Of a stretch of DNA of 64,000 bases, positions 47,850 to 60,913 are shown piece after piece. Position 1 is the first letter of the stretch; each line of letters starts with the position of its first letter. The translations under genes and the position numbers were made by a program. The notes under the pieces are model-generated. The model worked only from the letters and a program-made list of their open reading frames with translations. It had not been told where the DNA came from and did no database searches. Source of the stretch: Chenopodium formosanum (taxonomy: Eukaryota > Streptophyta > Magnoliopsida > Caryophyllales > Amaranthaceae); the NCBI GenBank assembly GCA_024500155.1, contig CM044868.1, positions 36,505,665 through 36,569,664 on the forward strand. The letters run 5' to 3'.

Positions 47850-48250
47850 ATGGTTTAAGAGTCTGTACCACCCCCTAACCGTCTGGGCAAAGACCCAAAA
47901 GTCTTTACAGACCATGAGAATGAAGATCCTCAGGTCAAAACCTTTACAGCCGAAAACGGTCACTCAGAATCAAGCGCATCCGGCCCAGAGACACTCTAGA
48001 GCGGGGTGCCTCCCAGGCGGGTCCAAGCCGACCCTCTGGGCAGCCGGAAGGGGAAACCCAAACGGCCGCAGGATCATCCCCCGTCACCCGAGACGAACTC
48101 ATGAGATTCATGACAAGTTTCAAGAGTGAAATTAAAGAGCTGATCACCCAAAGCCGAGCTGGCCCAAGTAAAGGTCAGTCGGCGAAGAAGACTTCTCTAG
48201 AGAAGGGGAAGTCAGTCAGAGACCGGCAACCCACTCCTCATCCAAAGGAG
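47850..48250 (+). pseudogene. Tat-type gypsy gag, N-terminal piece
   Basis: It begins at an ATG after the primer-binding site, but the third codon is already TAA. The frame continues (LGKDPKVFTDHENEDPQV) with a TAG near 47998, then moves to another frame (MRFMTSFKSEIKELITQ). Low-complexity, Lys/Arg/Pro-rich N-terminal gag. It is cut by copia-3 at AGGAG, and gag resumes at 58747. Confidence 0.6.
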
Positions 48251-49615
48251 TGTTGGGGTTTGGTGAGTCCGACTCACCGCGGAAACAAACCCAAAAACAA
48301 GACCGCACTTGCAATAAATAAAACCATCAACATAATAAAATTAATCACAAGATTAAGATAAGCTAATTACCTTTGACGCGTGCTTCGCTCCAAAATGAGC
48401 TCTTACTTGAAAGCTTCAAGTCCCGCTCACACGGAGACCTCCAACAAAGTCCACCCACACCAACAAAACCGACTAGGTCCAATGTCTTGGGGTTAGAAGG
48501 ACCCGACCAATAAAACCCGAGTAATTATATTGAGTTCAAAGGTTTTCACTAATTGTGATCCCTTTTCTAACTCTTACTCAAGCATCATTCCCAATGCCTA
48601 TACTTGGGTATTTATAGGAAATGATGGGAGTATCATTTACTCTACCATCAATGTGGGATAGTATGATTTTTTCATTTTATTTTAATGCTAAAATAAAATT
48701 AATAATCAAGCTAGTAATAAATCAACAAGTGGCAAGCTCATGTGAGTGGTTAGGTGAGGACCACTTGGAGAAGGGGGGACCAAACTTGCTCCCCACTCCC
48801 TCTCCCATAACCGGCCACCTCACTCCATACAAACTCAAGGACCACAAGCCACATGGCATCCACCCTTGGGCACCAAGGCAGCCAAGGTGGGCTGCTATGT
48901 GCTGCTGTCCGTGGCAGCCACGCCCAAAAAGGCCCAGCATTCGCACGCAGGCTGCTTAACGTTGTTGGCCAGCAAGCCCAGCATGATTTTGCGGGCTGCT
49001 GCTGGCCTTGGGCCTTGACCAGCGCTGCTAGGCAGCAAGCAATGGCCTAGCCATGCTACTGCTAGCTGTGGCGAGCTGGCGCGCCTAGCATGCTAGCTGC
49101 TACAGCTTGTTGCGGCATGGCTTGCTTGCCATTGTGCGCACAAGGCTGTGCCTAGCATGCTAGCACGCACTAGGCATCGCCTAGCCTTGCGATGCTAGCA
49201 TGGGTGCGCTAGCACGCACCAGCCAGCCTAGGCTCGGTTTGGTGCGCATGCTAGCCACCATGCTAGGCCATACGCCCTTAGCACTCGGTTTGCTTGGGCA
49301 TTTCGACTCGACTTCCGACGCTCGGTTTCGACGTTCTAAGCTCGAATTTTCGACGTCTAAATAAATATTACTCGGTCGACTCATTAATTCCTTTCGAATT
49401 AATTCGTCGTTTTGGGTTGTTGAATGCTTGGGTGTGACCCGAAGGGTTCAGTCAAGATTAAGCTGTAATATTAATTATTTGTTAATATTACTGATCGGAA
49501 GCGGCCTCCACCCAGGCATTCCGATCACTTGACCTCACTGAATATATTAGCTTTCTAATAATTCTGAACCCACTAACGGAATAGTACACTTGTTCGAAGG
49601 ACACCATTCTTTTCA
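48251..49615 (-). repeat. Copia-3 3' LTR (1365 bp)
   Basis: In plus orientation TGTTGGGG...CTTTTCA, followed by ATCTCCCAC (inverse polypurine tract). An inverted TATA motif (GTATTTATAGG near 48607) and a CTAGC-rich GC island (48860-49270) are present. It is about 106 bp shorter than its partner because it lacks a segment near 49305 (present at 58367-58440) and a tandem copy of CATGCTGCTGCTAGGCAG. Confidence 0.93.
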
Positions 49616-50498
49616 ATCTCCCACTTGTCCTTCCGTACAAGTGCGCATTTTGTGCACATCCTTTTTCCTATGTTGCTTAATGTCTCTTCATGAACTAGAA
49701 GGTAAGATTTATTTTGTCATCCTTATTACGTCCAGAAGTGTTTCCCGATTCCGAGTCCGACTGTCAATAAACAGATTATTTCTAAAATTCATCCGAGCAC
49801 GACCATGCATTTTACAGTCTCGCTCTACGAGAGGCCTTGTATACAACAAAGACATCTTCCCTATTTTAGTAGGGGGACATTCTCAGTCTTGTAATGTAGC
49901 TCCTCTTACTGAGAGGACCTAGTCGCCCGAGTGTTGCCGTTATAATCCCCTATTACAGCAGACGTTTGACAACATCAAAGCGAACTAGTAATCAAACATG
50001 AGAACTCACAATACTCATGGTCGAGGAAATAGGTTCCGATAGCCATAATGAGAAGTATACTTATGACAAATTTTTTAATTTCTTAAAGTATTCTCATAGG
50101 TCGATCTAGTATGGTTCTAAACCAATACCTGTGCAAATGATTTATGACAGTCATGTCCTTGTAGCACATGAAACTGTGCTATAAATATAACTACACACTA
50201 ATCTCAATCGGTCATTAATCGTCCATTGTTTAAATGACTTTGATTAGGGATAATTTTCGATTATAATATTCAATGTTCACTTAATAGTTGTTTCCTTACC
50301 AAGACTGGTCTTGATACCCTATTTTGAATATTCTCAGAATCAAATGGACTCATTATTTAATCCTAAACCACAATTAAATAGCATAACAGAGTAATAAAAT
50401 ATTGCATGAAATTTTATATTACTCCAAAACTTGAATGGTTTTCTTTAGCGTCTTACCTTAATTTTTCTCAAAATTAACTAAAACACTAAATAAGGAAA
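49616..50498 (-). other. Copia-3 3' untranslated internal region
   Basis: The same block as 4102-4980 and 16053-16933, inverted. It contains the polypurine tract and the hairpin at 49622-49643. Confidence 0.8.
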
Positions 50499-53400
50499 TC
50501 AAAGCCAGTCTCCTACATGCTTGATTCCCATTGCCTCAACGTGCTTGTTGTGCTTCACTTGAGGCAAAGGTTTAGTAAGTGGATCGGCTACATTGTCATC
50601 CGTTCCAACTTTGCAAATTCTGATTTCACCCTCTGATTTCCATTCTCGAATCATGTGAAATCGCCGCTTGACATGTTTGACCTTCTGATGTTCCCTAGGC
50701 TCTCTGGCCTGAGCAATAGCTCCATTGTTGTCACAAAAGAGTGCTATTGGACCCTTTATAGAGGGTACAACATCAAGTTCACCAACGAACTTACGAATCC
50801 AAACAGCCTCCTTAGCTGCTTCAGCAGCTGCTAAATATTCGGCTTTAGTTGTAGAATCTGCAGTTGTACTCTTCTTTGTGCTCTTCCAACTAAACGCCCC
50901 TCCATTTAGACAGAACACATATCAAGATTGTGATTTGAAATTGTCTCTGTCTGTCTGGAAGCTTGCGTCGGTATAACCTTCCACAACTAAATCCTCTGCA
51001 CCACCATACACCAGGAATTTATCCTTGTTCCTTTTCAGGTACTTTAGGATATTTTTTGCCGCAGTCCAATGCGCCTCTCTTGGGTCTGATTGGTAACGGC
51101 TCGGAGCACTCAAGGCATACGATACATCTGGCCTAGTACATATCATGGCATACATGATCGATCCAATAAGCGAAGCATATGGAATCTGATTCATTCTTAC
51201 CCGCTCATCAAGTGTCTGTGGACACTGCTTCTTGCTTAGGGTTATGCCATGTGACATTGGCAGGTGACCTCTCTTGGCCTCCTCCATGCCAAATCGAGAA
51301 AGTACCTTATCAATATAAGTACTCTATCTCAATCCAATCATCCTCTTCGATCTATCCTTATAGATCTTGATGCCTAGTATGTACTGAGCCTCTCCCAAGT
51401 CTTTCATTCAGAAGCACTTTCCAAGCTAGGCCTTTACAGACTCTAACAACGGAATGCTGTTTCCAATGAGCAATATGTTATCGACATATAAGATTAGGAA
51501 GGTGATGTCACTCCCACTAACCTTCTTGTAAACACAAGATTCATCTGGATTCTTGATAAAACCAAACTTACTGATGGCTTCATCGAATCGCAGATTCCAA
51601 CATCTGCTTGCTTGCTTTAGTCCATAAATGGACTTCTTAAGCTTACAAACTTTCATAGCATTGTTTTGGTCGACAAAACCTTCAGGCTATGTCATATACA
51701 CAGTTTCTTCCAAATAACCATTAAGGAAGGAGGTTTTGACGTCCATCTGCCATATTTCATAATTGTAATATGCAATAATTGCTAGGAGAATCTAAACGGA
51801 TTTAAGCATTGTGACTGGTGAAAAGGTTTCATCGTTATCAATACCATGAACTTGTCTGTAACCTTTTGACACCAATCTAGCTTTGTAAATGAATACATTT
51901 CCATCTTTGTCGGTTTTCATCTTGAAAATCCACTTACATCCGATAGGTGTATAACCTTCGGGTAAGTCAACCAAGTCCCAGACTTGATTTTCAAACATGG
52001 AATCCATTTCAGATCTCATGGCCTCTTGCCATTTAGCAGAGTCGGTGCTTGCCATCGCTTGCTTGTAGGTTGCCGGTTCATCTCCATCCATAATCAGGAT
52101 GTCCTGATTCTCGGTTAATACTAAACCAAGATATCTATCAGGTTGAGATCTCGGCCTCTGAGACCTACGTAGGGTAATGGATTGAGCATTTGCATTGTCG
52201 GTTCGACTTTGCACATTTTGATCATTTTGACCTGCGTCAACAGATGCTGTTTGAGCACTTTGACTGTCATTATAATTTTGTTGCTCATCCTCACGAACTT
52301 CGTCGAGTTCGATTTTCCTCCTACTTGTCATTTTGGAAAGGTGCTTCTTCTCAAAAAAGACACCATCGCGAGCAACAAACACTTTGTTCTCCGATTTGTT
52401 GTAGAAGTAATACCCTTTGGTTTCTTTTGGGTAGCCCACAAAGTAAACCTTGTCAGATTTGGGATGAAGTTTGTCAGAAATCAATTTCTTGACATATGCT
52501 TCGCATCCCCATATCTTTAGAAAAGATAACCTAGGAGGTTTCTTCGTCCATAATTCATATGAAGTCTTTTCTACAGCTTTTGATGGAGCACGGTTCAGTG
52601 TTAGTGCTGCAATTAGAAGTGCGTGTCCCCTAAAAGAGATAGGAAGATCACTAAGACCCATTGTTGATCGTACTATGTCTAACAAGGTTTGATTTCTCCT
52701 TTCGGATACTCCGTTCCATTGTAGAGTTCATGGAGGTGTCAATTCTGAAAGTATACCCTTTTCTTTCAGATGGTCATCGAATTCTTGGCTCAAGTATTCA
52801 CCACCTCGATCTGATCGAAGGGCTTTGATTTTCTTGCAAAGTTGATTTTCAACTTCACTCTGAAATTCTTTGAACTTTTCAAATGATTCACATTTATGCG
52901 ACATGAGGTAGACATAGCCATATCTACTATAGTCGTCTGTGAAAGTGATGAAATATCGATGTCCATTTCTTGTGGTTGAGCTCATTGGTCCACAAACCTA
53001 GGTATGTATAAGACCCAATAAGTCACTTTCCCTTTCTCCCAACTTGGAGAATGGCTGTTTAATCATCTTGCCTAATAGACATCCCTCGCAATTCTCAAAC
53101 GATTCTAAATCAAAAGAGTCAAGTACACTTTCTTGTAGAAGTTTCTTGATGCGTTTGATGTTGATGTGGACAAGACGACAATGCCACAAGTAAGTCTGAT
53201 TTGACTCTATGGTCTTAGCTCTTTTGGTATCATTATTGACATTATAAACTTGTTTGTCTAAAGAAAGCACATAAAGGCCATTTTAAGAATGTGCAATACC
53301 ATATAAAACATTATCGAGATAAAACGAACATTCTTTGTCCTTTACTCGAAATTCAAAACCTTTGGAGTCCAACGCCGAAATTGAAATAATGTTTTTGGTA

Positions 53401-54503
53401 ATGTTAGGAACATAATAAACATTATCGAGTTCCAAAACTAGCCCGGTGGGCAAAGACAAACTGAGAGTTCCTACGGATACGACACCAATTCTGGCTCCAT
53501 TGCCGACCCGGAGTTCAATCTCTCCCTTCTCTAGCCTTCTTGCGTTCCTTAGTCCCTGAGAATTGGAACAAAGGTGTGAGCCACATCCGGTATCTAATAC
53601 CAATGATGTTAAGCTAGTGAAGTTAAAGTCTATAACGAATATACCTGATTCAGAAGCAACGGTTCTGTTCTTCTTATCTTCCTTGAACTTGAGGCAATCT
53701 CTCTTCCAATGTCCCTTCTTCTTACAGTAGAAACATTCGGAATCAGATTTAGAAGACGCTACCTTCTTATCCTTGGTAGCTTTAGACTTAGGCGGAAAAG
53801 TTTTCTTCTTACCTTTCCCCTTAAAGCCTTTCTTCTTCTTGCCTAAAAATTTGAACGACTTGCCCTTTTTAATCATGAGCATATCATGATTTCCCTCATC
53901 CTTGAGCGTTTGCTAAGCTTGCTTCAACATACCATGAAGCTCGGTGAGGGTTTTCTCCATGTTGTGCATATTATAGTTCATCTTGAACTGATCATAGCCT
54001 TTGTGCAGCGAGTGGATAATGATGTCAATTGTCATCTCGGTTGAATACCCCGCATCAAGCCTTCCCATGTTTTCAAACAATCCAATCATTTTGAGTACCT
54101 GTGGGCTAACTGGCTCTCCTTTCTTAAGCTTGCTCTCAAGGATCTGCCTTTGGGTTTCAAACCTTTCAGTTCGGGCCTGCTCTTGGAACATATTCTGTAA
54201 TTCAGAAATGATCTCAAAAGCCGTCTCTTTTTCAAAGAAAGCCTTTTGAAGCTCAGGAGACATTGTGGCCAACATGATGCATTTGACATCTCGATTGGCA
54301 CTTTGCCATCGATTTAGGGCAGCTTGAGTCACCTCCTCATTGGGAGCCTCGGGCATTTCCTCATCAAGGACATATTCCTTTTGCTCTTGCATGAGAACAA
54401 TTCGCAAGTTCCTTTGCCAATCAAGAAAATTTGGCCCACTCAGCTTCTCCTTGTCGAGAATTGAGCGTAACGAGAATTGGTTGTTTGAGTTATTTGAAGA
54501 CAT
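50499..54503 (-). pseudogene. Ty1/copia gag-pol polyprotein (copia-3)
   Basis: The best-preserved copy: a single reading frame from ATG (54503, MSSNNSNNQF) to GDWL-stop (50499), about 1335 codons, with about ten in-frame stops and no frameshift. Domains: gag (54503-53913), zinc knuckle CFYCKKKGHWKRDC (about 53730), protease LDTGCGSH (about 53590), integrase zinc region (53200-53060), integrase core (SDRGGEY about 52815), RT (about 52100-51350), RNase H (50918-50520). A TAG near 53000 replaces the first catalytic Asp of the integrase (TDVC in copia-1). The RT motif is YVDN (about 51480), losing one catalytic Asp. It cannot move on its own. Confidence 0.95.
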
Positions 54504-57260
54504 GATTCTACAATTGAAAGAATTTGAAATGAAAAACCATTCATTATACTTAAATAAGATTGAATTCATGCATTTTAATCAAACTTATTTAAAACGTCTT
54601 ATTCACACATTAAAGATTGTCCCCATTTTAGGTGAGAATAAGTCGATTCCAAGATCCAAAGAAACAAAGAGTGGTTAAGCATGCTTTGGCTTGTCTTAAC
54701 ACTCAATCTCCTAAGGTAAGCAACGCTTTGCTAATGGCTCCAAGCCACTCTTGGTTGAATAAATCGTCGCATCCAATGCTCTCTAAACAATTTATTCACT
54801 TTGCCATGAGATGTTAGGACTCCATCACTCATATGGTTGAGTATAACCAAAACCACCTTGCATACCCGGTATGCCTTATGTTCCTTGGAGAAGTAGTGAT
54901 GCCTCGCTTTGGCGTAGCCCACCACTACCCTTGTTTGGTTAGTAAGTGTGTTTTGGAATGACAAGTTTTACTCAATATTTTAGGGACCTAGGGTTTCTAT
55001 ATTGGTTGATTTAAGTGAACTTAATTAATCATCTCAACATTCGGAATCCTAATCATGCATCTAACATATAATTTATATATATATAAACATAAATATATAA
55101 CGAAAACATAAATAGAGATGCATTTGGCAACTAGCATGATCCCTTGAGATCTTCAAGTCTTCAAAAGGTCTTCATTTGCAAATTCATGGCTTTGTCTTCT
55201 AAGAACCCCGTCTTCAAGACTTGACCAAAATATTACAATTGCTAGTATCTACGATTAGGACTAATCTAAATATTAAGGTACAAAAATACTCAACGGTTCG
55301 TAGACCGTATTTAGATTTACAAAAATACATCACGGATCACCGTCCGTATTTTCTATCCTAATCGGGCCCCACTAGTTGCCATTTCATAAAACCTGTGAGA
55401 GAATTTTACATTCCATTCATCCATTCACTATCTGTGAATGGCTCATGCATTTTACAACGATAAACAAGTAACAATGCATAAAACGCGCGAGAACTAGTAA
55501 CTAATCTCGGTGGTTAATCCAATTAACACGCCTAATTAAACTAGTCAAAGTTGTATTAACCGGTTATGGTAATAACTTAGAGACGCTCCCACTAAATTCC
55601 GCATCCAACTTAACTAATCCAATTAATTAAGTCGGTGAACCCAAATATTTGCCAAAATTAATTTTGCAAATGTCGCTCAAAACCCGAGGCCTAGCCTCCT
55701 AAAATTTTAATTAAATAAACAAAATAATTAAAATAATTAAAACGACAATTCAAGCAAAATACGTATTCCAAAATGTCTAAGTGCCTAGCACTAAGACTTG
55801 GAGTCCAAAAATTACCCTTACTTACATATTAAGCAACGCTAAAATTAACTTTAAAATAGCATCGCCTTAATAACCCGGGGTAATTGTGCCAATTATGGGA
55901 TTATACGTACCGTACAACAAGCACGTAGTATGCCCATGCGCACCCCCGCAACACCAAGCATGCATGTGGGCTGCTTGTGCTCGCATGCGCTACGCCCAGC
56001 CAAGCCAAGCGTAGCAGCACGCATAGCGCGCACAACATTATGTTGCTGCTGCGTCATGCTGTTGCTTGCTGCTGGCTGGCGCGCTATGCTGCTTGCTGCT
56101 GGCTGGCGTGCTATGCTGCTGGCAGCGAGCAGCAGCCCACACCCTTCCTCGCACACACACACGCACAACACCAAGCACCTAAGGACGAAGTGCCCAGCAG
56201 CCTCGGCAGCCACATATGGGTTGCGTGAGCAGCCCAGCTGGCCGTGAGCTAGCTCGGGGCTCTTAGGCCTCGTGTTGCGTGCTAATGCTTCAAAAATTAT
56301 CGATTTTATTGTGTGACATTATAAATCAATTCTAAATTAATTTTAGAATCAATTTTGAGGAAAAATGAAAAATAACAAGTCCAACTTAAATAATTCATCC
56401 AAATGCAATTAACCAAATTTATTTCCAAGAACCATTCTTTAATAAAATTGGTTTCACTTGGTGTAATAAAATAGATTAGGGCAATTCAAACTATTAATTT
56501 AATCACTTTAAATTAATCTTGAGATTTTAACAAAATAAAAGGGAGTTGGAAAAATGAATATAAGTTCAATAAAGACTCCAATTTTAATACTTGTGACTCC
56601 ATGAAAAAAAAATTATATCTTCCAATATGAAGATAAACCAATTTCAATCACAAGTTTTAAACTTTATGATTCCAATCAACTAAAAAATGATTAAATCAAC
56701 AAAGTTTAACCAAAATTCATGGAATTTAGTAACTCAAAGTTTCAATCACTTATCATAAATAAAGATTGAATCTTTAGTACTTGGAAGTAACAAAGAACAA
56801 CAATTTCACACTTAATGCAATTAATTTGCAATTATGTGAAAAAATAAAACCAAACTTTCAAGCACCAATTACTACCAAGTAATCATGCTTAAAGTGGTCT
56901 AAAATTGCATATAAATAAAGGAAAGAACCAAATTCATAACCACCATAAATATGCAATCAATTTTCAAGGTTAGAAAGACTTAAAATTTTTCGTCAAAATG
57001 AAAAATCCCTCGAAAAATGCATTTCTGGTCGTTTTTTACCTAAAAACAGAGTCCTAAAAGGGTAAAACCATTTCCAGAACGCCTTTTTCACCCAAAATTC
57101 ACTATTTTTGGGTCAAAATCTGTGTTCGGATCTGAAAACAGCTCTAATACGAGGTAAAAATTGGAAAAACGAGTTACTAATCTAATTAGCAACTGAAAAC
57201 CAGAAAAATTAAGCCATAAAAACACCTTGAAAATATTATGATTTTAAAAATAAACGAGCG
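54504..57260 (-). other. Copia-3 5' leader, about 2.75 kb
   Basis: It lies between the primer-binding site and the gag ATG. It matches the copia-2 leader (9346-12023) over most of its length, with a GC island (55890-56280). An open frame upstream of gag (to 54569) is a continuation of the gag frame into the leader. The last bases before the ATG are a pyrimidine tract and TTGTAG (intron-like acceptor, minus-strand AG ending at 54508). No protein is conserved in the leader. Confidence 0.7.
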
Positions 57261-57261
57261 A

Positions 57262-57273
57262 GGCTCCGATACC
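57262..57273 (-). other. Copia-3 primer-binding site
   Basis: The minus strand reads GGTATCGGAGCC just after the LTR (CCCCAACA GC). This is close to TGGTATCAGAGC, complementary to initiator methionine tRNA, the usual primer of plant copia elements. Confidence 0.85.
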
Positions 57274-57275
57274 GC

Positions 57276-58746
57276 TGTTGGGGCTTGGTGAGTCCGACTC
57301 ACCGCGGAAACAAACCCAAAAACAAGACCGCACTCGCAATAAATAAAACCATAAACATAATTAAATTAATCACAAGATTAAGATAAGCTAATTACCTTTG
57401 ACGCGTGCTTCACTCCAAAATGAGCTCTTACTTGAAAGCATCAAGTCTCGCTCACACGGAGACCTCCAACGAAGTCCACCCGCACCAACAAAAACGACTA
57501 GGTCCAATGTCTTGGGGTTAGCAAGACCCGACTAAAAAACCCGAGTAATTATATTGAGTTCAAAGGTTTTCACTAATTGTGATGCCTTTTCCAACTCTTA
57601 CTCAAGCATCATTCCTAATGCCCATACTTGGGTATTTATAGGAAATGATGGGAGTATCATTTACTCTCCCATCAATGTGGGATAGTATGATTTTTTCATT
57701 TTATTTTAAAGCTAAAATAAAATTAATAATCAAGCTAGTAATAAATCAACAAGTGGCAAGCTCATGTGAGTGGTTAGGTGAGGACCACTTGGAGAAAGGG
57801 GGGACCAAACTTGCTCCCCACTCCCTCTCCCATAACCGGCCACCTCACTCCACACACTAAAGGACCACAAGCCACATGACACCAACCCTTGGGCACCGAG
57901 GCAGCCAAGGTGGGCTGCTATGTGCTACTGTCCGTGGCAGCTACGCCCAGCAAGCCCAGCAGGCCCAGCACTCGCATGCGGGTTGCCAAGCGCTGTTGGC
58001 CAGCAAGCCCAGCATGCTTGTGCGGGCTGCTGCTGGCCTTGGGCCTTGGCCAGCGCTGCTAGGCAGCAAGCAATGGCCTAGCCATGCTGCTGCTAGGCAG
58101 GAAGCAATGGCCTAGCCATGCTGCTGCTAGCTGTGGCGAGCTAGCGCGCCTAGCGTGCTACCTACTGCTGCTTGTTGCGGCATGGCTTGCTTGCCATTGC
58201 GCGCACAAGGCTGTGCCTAGCATGCTAGCACGCACTAGGCAGCGCCTAGCCTTGCGATGCTAGCATGGGTGCGCTAGCACGCACCAGCCAACCTAGGCTC
58301 GGCTTGGTGCGCATGCTAGCCACCATGCTAGGCCATACGCCCTTAGCACTCGGTTTGCTTGGGCATTTAGATGCTAGGGGTATTTTGGTCTTTTTTTTAT
58401 TTATTACTATTTCTCGTCTCGTCCTTAACTATTTTCGACTCGACTTCCGACGCTCGGTTTCGACGCTCTAAGCTCGAATTTCCGACGTCTAAATAAATAT
58501 TACTCGGTCGAGTCATTATTTCCTTTCGAATTAATTCGTCGTTTTGGTTTGTTGAATGCTTGGGTTTGACCCGAAGGGTTCAGTCAAGGTTAAGCTGTAA
58601 TATTAATTATTCATTAATATTACCGATCGGAAGCGGCTCCACCCAGGCATTCCGATCACTTGACCTCACTGAATATATTAGTTTTCTAATAATTCTGAAC
58701 CCACTAACGGAATAGTACACTTGTTCGAAGGACACCATTCCTTTCA
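57276..58746 (-). repeat. Copia-3 5' LTR (1471 bp)
   Basis: In plus orientation TGTTGGGG...CCTTTCA. The minus strand carries TATAAATACCC (about 57636), then the R/U5 region with a donor-like CAAAG/GTAAT (57396/57395). The CTAGC-rich island spans 57890-58350. Confidence 0.93.
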
Positions 58747-60160
58747 AGAAGAAGGCAGCCGGGACCATTGATTGGTAAAAAATTCTCCTTTCTAAAAGGA
58801 ACAAAAACAACACCCGCCGGACTCAGCAGCCTGTGGGAAGTAAAAAATCAACTCTTGATGCCCGGGAGATCATAAACCGGAAGAGAAACCAATCGTTGTC
58901 TGAGTCGGCTTCAACGTCAAACTTTCCAGACAGTTTCAACAACATTTCTGCAGGGAGTGCACCCTCCTTGCATGAGAGCTAGACAGGCGGTAATACCGTC
59001 CATTCTGGCCCTCACATGATTGGAGCTGTACCGTATGTGCCTACTTAAGCTTACGGACAGTATCCCCCTCACTTCATGCAGCCGGTCCTCTTTGGAGGTT
59101 AGGCGGCATATCCAAATGTCCAGCCATGGAATGGCAGCTTCGTCTGCTGCGCCTGGGTGAACAACCTTCTGCGTTCACCCGGTAGATAACCGAGGCGGCC
59201 CAGCCCGCCAAGGTTAAGAATGTATTGGTTGGTACCTATGATGGTACCACCAATCCGAAAGACCACCTCATGGCTTACACCAACCTCATGTATATGCAGG
59301 GGTTGGATGATGCCAGTTGGTGTCGGTTCTTCCCGGCTACATTGAAGGGCATTGCCAAACAATGGTTTGGTAATCTGCCAGCCTGGTCCATGGATAGTTT
59401 TAGGAAGCTCGCCTTCCTATTTGCTTCCAACTTCTCAATGAACATCTCTGCTAAGAAAACAAGCCTTGATTTGAGCACTGTTAAGCAGGGAGAGAGAGAC
59501 GGGCTGCGCTCATATGTCAGGCGGTTCAATCTGATCAGAATTCAGATTCAGGGACTATCTGATGAGGAAGCTTTTACAGACTTTTTCAAGGGTCTGAGAG
59601 ACGGGTCGACCTTTAATTTTGACCTAGTCAAAAAGGGGCTTTCACCTTACAGGCGGCCTTAAGGGAGGCGGAAAGCTACCGATCTCTGCTCGCCTGATAA
59701 CCAGTCGGACTCCAAGAAGTCTGACAAACAGAAAGACGGCCGGTCTGCTTAGCCGGCCAAAAATAAAGAAGAGAGCAAGAAAAGAAAAGAAATATGGGCG
59801 GTTAATGATTCTGACAAGCCGTCCCAGAAGAAAAAGAAAGAGTTTAAACCGTACGTCCCCAAGTACGAGTTTGATAAAGACTGCAACTTCATCCTCATGG
59901 AGGTAAAGGATCGGGTGTCCATTGAGTAGCCGAATCCTATGAAGAGTTCTGTCCATTCACGGAACAAAAATAAATTCTGTTAGTTCCATGAGGAGGTCGG
60001 CCATGATACAAACAACTGCTTCAGTCTTCAGCGGGCGTTGGACCGTTTGGTTGACAAAGAGCTGTTGAAGCCCTACATTTCTAAGTCCCCAGCCAGGGCA
60101 AAAAAGAAAAACAAGGGTCAGTCCTCCAAGAATACCCCCTAGCCTGCTAGTAGCTCGGAT
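58747..60160 (+). pseudogene. Tat-type gypsy gag, C-terminal part
   Basis: It resumes the gypsy gag after copia-3. The gag domain at 59225-59662 reads YDGTTNPKDHLMAYTNLMYM, then FFPATLKGIAKQWFGNLPAW, SMDSFRKLAFLFASNF and LSDEEAFTDFFKGL, typical of Ty3/gypsy gag. A CX2HX4HX4C-like zinc motif follows (FHEEVGHDTNNC near 59980-60015), with a TAG replacing a residue just before it. Other stops occur near 59660 and 59750. A Lys-rich linker ends before the protease. Confidence 0.85.
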
Positions 60161-60913
60161 ACCGACAAGGAGCCGGTCTACACAATATCAGGCAGGTTCT
60201 CCTGTGGTGGCCCTACCATCCGGGGCACCAAGAGCCATCTTCGAAAGATGGACAAGGATGATGATGAGCAGGCGTCTGCAAGCACCTCCTTCCTAGACGT
60301 CTTGATCACTGTGAAGGATAGGGGCAGCGTCCGCCGTCCGCATGATGACCTAGTTGTCATTGAATGTAAGGTTGCCAACCAACTGGTTAGAAGAATCCTT
60401 ATTGACACCGGCAGCTCATCAGACATCATCATCCTCCGGTTCTTGTAAAAACTGAAATACAACGTCAGCAGCATGCATCCAGTCACCCACCCCTTGGTTG
60501 GTTTTGGGGGTGGGAGGGTCTACCCAGCCGGAAGAATTGACTTACCCATCCGGCTGGGAGAGAAGGGCCAAGGACGATATATTGTCGTCAGAATCTTGGT
60601 CGTTGAGGAGTTGACCGCCTACAACATTATCCTTGGTCAGCTGACCCTCAACGTAGCCAAGGCAGTAATCATCCCGTCTCTCATGCTCATCAAGTATGAG
60701 AGGGATGACGGCACTGTTGGTTCCCTGAATGGGGATCAGAAAACGACCCGAGAGTGTTATCTCTCAGCCGTAAGAGACACTGTGGCCCTATACGGCCAAG
60801 AACCAATAGACCTTGACAATGTCAAGGATGCCGACCCAGCGCCTGTCACACCAGCAGCCGGGAAGAAAAGAAAGGCACCTCAGCTGGTGGAGGTGAAGAA
60901 AGAGAAAAAATAG
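60161..60913 (+). pseudogene. Tat-type gypsy aspartic protease region
   Basis: The active-site motif ILIDTGSSSDIIIL lies near 60398-60440, followed by a TAA stop. The second half of the protease (HPLVGFGG, LPIRLGEKGQ, YNIILGQLTLN) is open from 60473 to 60913, ending in a Lys-rich tail. Same frame as gag and RT, so the polyprotein was single-frame. The catalytic Asp is present. Confidence 0.85.

Larger units (their letters stand above)
48251..58746 (-). mobile_element. Full-length Ty1/copia element (copia-3)
   Basis: A 10.5 kb element with both LTRs (57276-58746 as 5', 48251-49615 as 3'), primer-binding site, long leader, polyprotein and polypurine tract. The flanks AGGAG (48246-48250) and AGAAG (58747-58751) are a target duplication with one mismatch. 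The LTRs are clearly similar but differ by substitutions and indels, so the insertion is not recent. It lies in gag of the Tat-type gypsy element, opposite strand. Confidence 0.93.

Noticed and set aside
55893..56247. Cys/Ala/His-rich ORFs in the copia-3 leader
   Set aside because: They lie in the GC-rich leader island and are not kept in the copia-2 leader.
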